Source of the DNA: Isoetes taiwanensis
Taxonomy: Eukaryota > Streptophyta > Lycopodiopsida > Isoetales > Isoetaceae
Direction of reading: 5' to 3'
Length of the DNA stretch: 64,000 nucleotides
NCBI GenBank assembly: GCA_021234155.1
Contig: JAJEKV010000006.1
Coordinates: 4,685,727-4,749,726, forward strand
Positions 59,116 through 64,000 of this stretch are shown here, piece after piece. The translations under genes were made by a program, and so were the position numbers. Under the pieces are notes generated by a model that saw only the letters and a list, made by a program, of their open reading frames with translations, was not told the DNA's origin and made no database searches. Within the stretch, counting starts at the first letter, position 1. Each line of letters begins with the position of its first letter.

Positions 59116-59903
59116 TTATCTACCCTCATACAGTGCTATAGCATGGAGGTTGCTCATGGCTTTGTCCATCTCCTTTTTGGGGATCCTGTGGGTCTTGTCC
59201 TTTGAAATGTGACAAGTTGGATATGACCATACCACACACTCTACCAATTCCCTCCTTTGAGGATCAGCATGATTTGCCCTCCATTTCTTCTCCCAGCAGT
59301 CGGTGTATTGCTCCTTCAAGTTGCCCTTCTTGTGCCTTTCAATGGGTTCCCAATATTGAATTTGGAATCTAGGACGCAACTCCTCTCCATCAGGCATGGT
59401 GGTGGTAACATCAGAAAGTGCCACCCCTAACCATATTGGACAATCCTCATCGTCTAACCATATTGGACAATCCTCATCGTCAGGCCTTACTAACACAAAG
59501 TATCCTTCCTTGATGTCCTCAAAAGAATCCCACTCAGAAAGATCAAACCACTTTGGCTTTGAGGCCTTACCTCCCACAAACCACTTGGAGCTATTGTTAG
59601 GACCCAAGTCAACTTTCTTAGATATGCTTGCTCCATGAGGACCCTCCCATCTAGACTCTGGTAAGAACCCGTCTCTCAGCTCCCCCCCTGTTTTATTTCT
59701 AAGCATGTCACAACTTTCTCCCAATAATTGATTAGGGAGTCTATGTGATTTTTCTTTAGGGTGCAGGTGTGCTTTCCATTTTGAACATCATCCCAGTGCG
59801 TTACATAATCCTTGATGCTACAGGGATCTGCTGGCGATTCAATCGCACAGGAGGATATTGCATCCAAAAAAGGTAGTCTAGTACAAGTCAGTGGGACCAT
59901 CAA
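59116..59903 (-). pseudogene. Unknown gene with a frameshift in a G7 run and a short internal duplication
   Basis: The minus frame from 59903 (DAISSCAIESPADPC, HIDSLINYWEKVVTCLEIKQ) runs into seven G at 59688-59682 and stops. The frame one base over continues ELRDGFLPESRWEGPHG, DSFEDIKEGYFVLVRPDDED, RPRFQIQYWEPIERHKKGNL and RRELVECVVWSYPTCHISKD to a stop at 59116. So one gene of about 260 codons is split by an indel in the G run. DDEDCPIWL is written twice in tandem (27 bp duplication at about 59448-59503), which looks recent. The G-x-F-V-x-V-x-x-x-x-x-P-x-W-L-G part resembles a small beta domain at the end of uncharacterised transposon-related proteins (from memory, weak). Confidence 0.5.
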
Positions 59904-60246
59904 GAAAGCAACTGAAAGAATAATGGTCCCGCTTTTGGATCCCGATCAAGAAGAAATATGGTCAGAGCCAAACTCGAACTGGGATCCAGAGGGGCCCACC
60001 AGACTTGTAATTTTTTAAGTCAATGGAGTCTTAACTGCAGTATACCACGATGGTGAAGTCCTTGAGCTTAACATCTCACAGAAGCTGACAAAGGCAGGGT
60101 CTAAGATCGTCTATCCTCGGCCTCGAGCAAAAGAGATTATTCAATAGTTCCTGGACCGGGGATTTGAAGTGGCCATATGGTCTTGTATGGCAAAGAAAAA
60201 TGTTGTCAATGTCCTTGGTCGTGTATATAATCACCAAACCATCTAG
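59812..60246 (+). pseudogene. NIF-like phosphatase fragment with a stop at the catalytic Asp
   Basis: One frame runs from 59812 to 60246 with only two stops. EGPTRLVIF is followed by TAA (60016-60018) and VNGVLTAVYHDGEV, then GSKIVYPRPRAKEIIQ, TAG (60145-60147), and FLDRGFEVAIWSCMAKKNVV. This is the pattern of NLI-interacting-factor (FCP1/SCP-type) HAD phosphatases: L-x-x-F-D-x-N-G...R-P-x-x-x-E-F-L...F-E-V-x-I-W-S-S. The first stop replaces the residue where the nucleophile Asp is expected. In intact proteins these enzymes remove phosphate from proteins such as the RNA polymerase II tail. It overlaps the minus-strand gene at 59812-59903. Confidence 0.7.
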
Positions 60247-60957
60247 GAAAGGAAAAAGTAAGAGGACGACAAAACCAATTTTGCCCAGCTTGGCGATGTT
60301 GGGGCAGTTGGATAGGCCGGTTGCAGGTCAAGGAGGGCCTGCAATGGGAAAAAAGAAGGCAAGAGAAAGGTAGAGGTAATCGCAGCTATGGTACAGAAGG
60401 AAAGAAAAGGTTGAAATAACAACAGAGAATAGGAGGCCAGAGAGCTGAGGCGACGGATAGCAAGGCCAATCTGCAATCAAGATCCAGGATAAGAACAAAA
60501 AAGGAAACGAGTCGGCTGACAGATCGGCAGGATGCCCACAACGGACATACAAGATGAAGAAACACAGAGATAAGCAATCTAGGAAGGAGAAACACAGAGA
60601 TAAGAGGCAAGCACAACCAGATTTATTAAGGGATCAGCTCATCAGGGCAGTACCATCGACCATGAGGTGCAGGCGCCACCCTAAGACCAATCCAATAGAT
60701 GCATGACCAAGCAACAATACGTGCTAGGAATTGATGAAGTAGGAAACTCCGCACAGAAAGAATTCAGCTCAGAGAAAATGCCGATGAAGGAAAGAAGTAA
60801 GCAACAGAGTATATATAGATGACAAAGCCAAAATGATAGAAAGCACTGGCCACAGAAAGAGCGGATCCAAAACGGGCGTGGCGCCAAAACAGACATCCCT
60901 TTCCCTAGAATGGTGGTTCTCTTCTTTTCTCTTCTGTATAAGAAGAGAACCATGGCA
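60247..60957. other. Purine-rich spacer, no supported gene
   Basis: Plus strand rich in A and G (GGAAAAAGTAAGAGGAC, GGAAGGAGAAACACAGAG). AACACAGAGATAAG occurs twice at about 60554 and 60590. A perfect 12 bp inverted pair GGTTCTCTTCTT / AAGAAGAGAACC brackets 60914-60951, next to the tail of LINE C3. Confidence 0.45.
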
Positions 60958-61915
60958 TTAAATAAAATAAAAAAGAATAGAATAGAAGGGTTTTATCATC
61001 CACAGAGACCAATCAACCTATGGGACCCCGCAGAATGGCGCAACAGACTTATTATTGTCTGTGTTAAAAAACCCCTACCCCAGAGGGTTTTTGGGGGAAA
61101 ATCGTGACAGAAATAAGAATGCTATCAAATTGTACATATATACACCATGAGAAAATATATACACGTCGTGAGAAAAATATATACACGTCAGGCAAGCGCC
61201 TGGGGACATGGTTGAGCCTGCCGATCCATGACCTCTTGAAGATACGATCCCAGCATCCATACCGAGGCTTTCTACATCTCATGTAGTGGCTAGCCGAGGG
61301 CGACCAACTTCGGTGTTGCATGCCCGGATTTACTCATACGTTGGACAACTTTGAAGGGATGTGGCATTCATCTTCCACTGCTCCCATTTGACAGCGTCGA
61401 CAAAGTCTGTCCTAGTGCGACTCCCCAATCCATCTCTCTGTCTCAATTCAAAGGCATGTGCACATGTACGAATTGAAGCAATAGATCCGTGCTTTTTCAT
61501 GGGCGGATGGGTACGCATGTATTGTTGTGGGCTCTGCCCCAACGTGGGATTTATGTGGCACTGGTAATATGCCGTCTTGACGTGTTCAAGGGCCATGGCA
61601 TCCCAAAGCTTGCTGAGGAAGCATGTATCAAGATATTGTGGCGATCGGCCTCTGTTTGCACTTGGATGCACCTGTGCTCCTGCACATTCTATCTAGCAAA
61701 CATTCATCCCTCTTTTCCCGCCAGCAGGCCTTCAAACGATGAGGTCTCATTGCCACGGTGTAAGCCAGGTTAAGGAGGCGAGCATCGTCTATACTGCCCA
61801 CCTTCTGGAAGGATGTGGCGGTCAAGGACTTCCTCTGAAGAGGCAAGAAATCTATTTCCTGTAACAGAGGTCCCAGTGGCAACTCTAGGGGTATCGCTTT
61901 TTAACCTTACCATCA
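60958..61915 (-). mobile_element. LINE C3, 3' part (minus strand)
   Basis: Read on the minus strand it ends with the two-stem hairpin (61006-61035), GATAAAACCC and TTCTATTCTATTC, then T/A-rich sequence. Coding pieces include EHVKTAYYQCHINPTLGQSP, TCAHAFELRQRDGLGSRTRT, and the ILPEGGQ / ETSSFEGLLAG region just inside 61915. They match the C-terminal part of ORF2 in C1 and C2. The 3' CCCCCAAAAACCC ... GGGGTTTTTTAA hairpin is present. Confidence 0.8.
61006..61035 (-). other. LINE 3' two-stem hairpin (C3)
   Basis: On the minus strand GTCCCATAGG, a TTGA loop region, then TTGGTCTCTGTGGAT. The outer stem keeps pairing with one G-U; the inner stem has two G-U pairs. Compare 25083-25113. Confidence 0.6.
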
Positions 61916-62343
61916 TGGTGCCACCTACCATGGTCTAATCTTGTACAGACTACCTAGCTTATCCCACTGCTTTGCGGTAGCCAAAATGGAGGGCACGTAT
62001 AGACTTTTAAGTTCTACCACATCGGGGATCATCATCATATACCCCTAGTAACGAACATCCAAATATAAGTGACATTTGCAAGGTTTGAACCCATGAATAA
62101 ATGTACACATGTACCAAAATATACCTTGGCTCCACATGTTGCAGCAGTATCGCCAAATTTTCCAACTACAAAAACCTTGCCGACTCCCTTTGTCAGACCG
62201 TGCTTTCTGCCCGAAACCAAGGCATCCAGTTCAACATTGCCAATGCTCTCTCTATCCCTAGCCACTGCAGTTTTCACTAGCAAATCCCTGCCGACTACAA
62301 ATGTGGCGGTATGTCTCTTTTGCTTCATAAATAATGCCTTTAT

Positions 62344-62401
62344 TTAGTCTATTCTATTCTATTTTATTCTATTCTATTCTATTCTATTCTATTCTATTCT
62401 A
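62344..62401 (+). repeat. TATTC pentanucleotide array
   Basis: About eleven units of CTATT with one variant (TTTTA). The same unit forms the tails of LINEs C2 and C3. Confidence 0.95.
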
Positions 62402-62478
62402 TGCTACTGTTTGTTATAACATTCCTTTGTCTTTGTCTTCAGGTTACACTGTGCCTTCATGACGACTTTCTTCTCAAT

Positions 62479-62611
<133 letters not shown>

Positions 62612-62955
62612 AAGCATGTGTCTTTGCATTACATGTTATCACTTTGTTCATTATAACAAGGTGATACCACAGGATCGGTTGCCCTCATCAATAGAATTGA
62701 GACATTTATTGAAATAAAGTTAGTCGGTTGAGCTTTGAGTAGTTGAATCACACTTTAATATTTTTTTCTTACTACATCATATGTGATGGGAAACTTGGAT
62801 GAAGAAAGCGTGATTGTGCAACTCTATGCATTTCAAATAAATGCTGTGTTCTGTGCATGCAACATTGACATAGACATTAAAACCACAATTTGAATAGCCA
62901 TACCTAAGCAAAATTTTGAGATTGCACAGGTTTAAAAGGTTTCATAACCGGCATA

Positions 62956-63190
62956 TGACAACAAAGCTTTCTGCACCTGCTCTAAGTCATTCCAAGTGGC
63001 AAAGGATACCACCGCGCCCCAAACTTCAACCCCATATAAAAGGACAGGCTCCACTAATGCCCTAAATAGGTGCGACTGATGGGCCCAATCACACAACTCC
63101 GCCTGTGGCTATTGTTCTGCATTGTATACAGTGCTTTCCAGTATGTTGTCGCTTGTAGACAAATGGAAGCCGAAGCTGCCGTTGCAAATT
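62956..63190 (-). mobile_element. LINE C3, upstream part (minus strand)
   Basis: Minus-strand pieces YWKALYTMQNNSHRR, an LFRALVEPVLLYG-like stretch (about 63065-63035) and SFATWNDLEQVQKA match the ORF2 region before the part at 60958-61915. Further 5' sequence is not recognised beyond about 63190. Confidence 0.7.
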
Positions 63191-64000
63191 CGGTAATGAA
63201 CATTATGCCCAAATTCTTATTTGATATATAAACAAACATCATGTTTAGATCTAAACTATGGTAAAGAGATCCTATCTGTGATACATCTTGATGACATTTC
63301 CTTTTCCAAAATTTTGGGTAGTGATGATTCTAAGGCATAACATGTAAAAAAAGTGCCCAATATATAAGACTCAATATGCATATCGCATATATTGCATATT
63401 TTACATTCATATACTATCTCCATGTACTAACAACAAAGAACATCCAACCTATCAACATCCATCCCCTATGCCTTGGATATAGATATATAAGAAATTTAAA
63501 ATGTTCCATTAGTTTTAAACATCTCAATGCCAAAGCATACAAGGGGAATAAATTTGGAGCATTACATGAGCTTGAGTTAGGAAAATGATGAATTCTTAGC
63601 ATATACATGTACAAGAATTTCCAGAAACATATGCAATACCCATATTGAAGGGAAATCATATCACGTTTATTTCATTTCTAATATGTGAATCAAAGAAGGA
63701 AAAATTGCAGACAAGAAGAAGGTGAACTTGTAAAACTTTATTAGAAAATAATGGGTCACAACAAATAAAAAAAGGATTGGAGGCTTGCCAAGACAAACAG
63801 AATTGACAAAAATGATGGCATCAATGCTGTGGAAGAGTTGTCTGATCCATTTGTAGCTGTTATAGAGACTGAAGGTGAGCCTGCATTTATAAAATTAATT
63901 CACTCTAATCAGCCTTGCATACGACATATACATAAATCTAAGTGCAGCATAAAATTTGGTAATTAATTTACCTGCATTTCCAGATTGACGCGTGGCCATG
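63191..64000. other. AT-rich end of window; one possible exon
   Basis: Mostly non-coding. At 63775-63883 an open plus stretch, GLPRQTELTK in one frame or VEELSDPFVAVIETEG in another, ends before GTGAGC. It could be an exon of a gene leaving the window. Not recognised. Confidence 0.25.

Noticed and set aside
60808-60822. Helitron 5' end on the minus strand (TCTATATATACTC after A)
   Set aside because: The word is short and AT-rich, with no matching 3' hairpin at a sensible distance; pairing it with 26619 would span 34 kb of other elements.

Overview
This window looks like nuclear DNA from a land plant with a large, transposon-filled genome. The reasons are L1-like LINEs, a Ty3-type LTR retrotransposon of Tat-like layout, plant-type Helitron ends, a CACTA-like element, and spliced fragments of plant-type genes (cyclophilin, ABC1-type kinase, NIF-like phosphatase). 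A fern or lycophyte is my guess from the style of the LINE proteins; this is a low-confidence inference. I see no intact, clearly functional host gene. Nearly everything is mobile DNA, nested several levels deep.

Layout. 1-8.6 kb: remnants of coding genes, mostly on the minus strand, flanked by ATGTACAT-rich tracts. A Helitron-type helicase remnant lies at 7.86-8.6 kb. Two copies of one ~240 bp Mutator-like MITE, in opposite orientation, interrupt coding sequence at 2.0 and 8.0 kb. 9017-13488: a plus-strand non-autonomous Helitron carrying exon-like fragments of several genes. 13.6-25.1 kb: a LINE (C1) split by a 9035 bp CACTA-like element (14750-23784, 3 bp target duplication GAT). Inside that element are a Ty3 integrase fragment, a TCTA microsatellite and degenerate tandem repeats. 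26.6 kb: the 3' end of a second, minus-strand Helitron.

27.5-50.8 kb: a second LINE (A) split by a 22,006 bp LTR retrotransposon (27937-49942, target duplication ATAAG). It has ~590 bp LTRs, a broken gag-pol, a second sense reading region after pol, a possible antisense frame, a captured spliced gene fragment, a ~20 bp satellite that switches strand twice, and a 3.5 kb block of shuffled modules. 50.8-54.7 kb: LINE B, interrupted by a 2.3 kb insert with an ABC1-kinase exon. 56.9-58.3 kb: LINE C2. 59.1-60.25 kb: two opposed broken genes. 60.96-63.2 kb: LINE C3 on the minus strand, itself interrupted.

How the parts relate. Removing each insertion on paper restores the reading frame of the host element, so the order of events can be read. 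All five LINE 3' ends share a two-stem hairpin with compensating base changes, although their tails differ (TTTCA or TATTC repeats). The two biggest insertions sit within about ten bases of the same codon position of LINE ORF2. Many reading frames are broken by single TAG/TAA codons or by small indels in GC-rich words. The first fits loss of methylated cytosine; the second could be real decay or consensus error.
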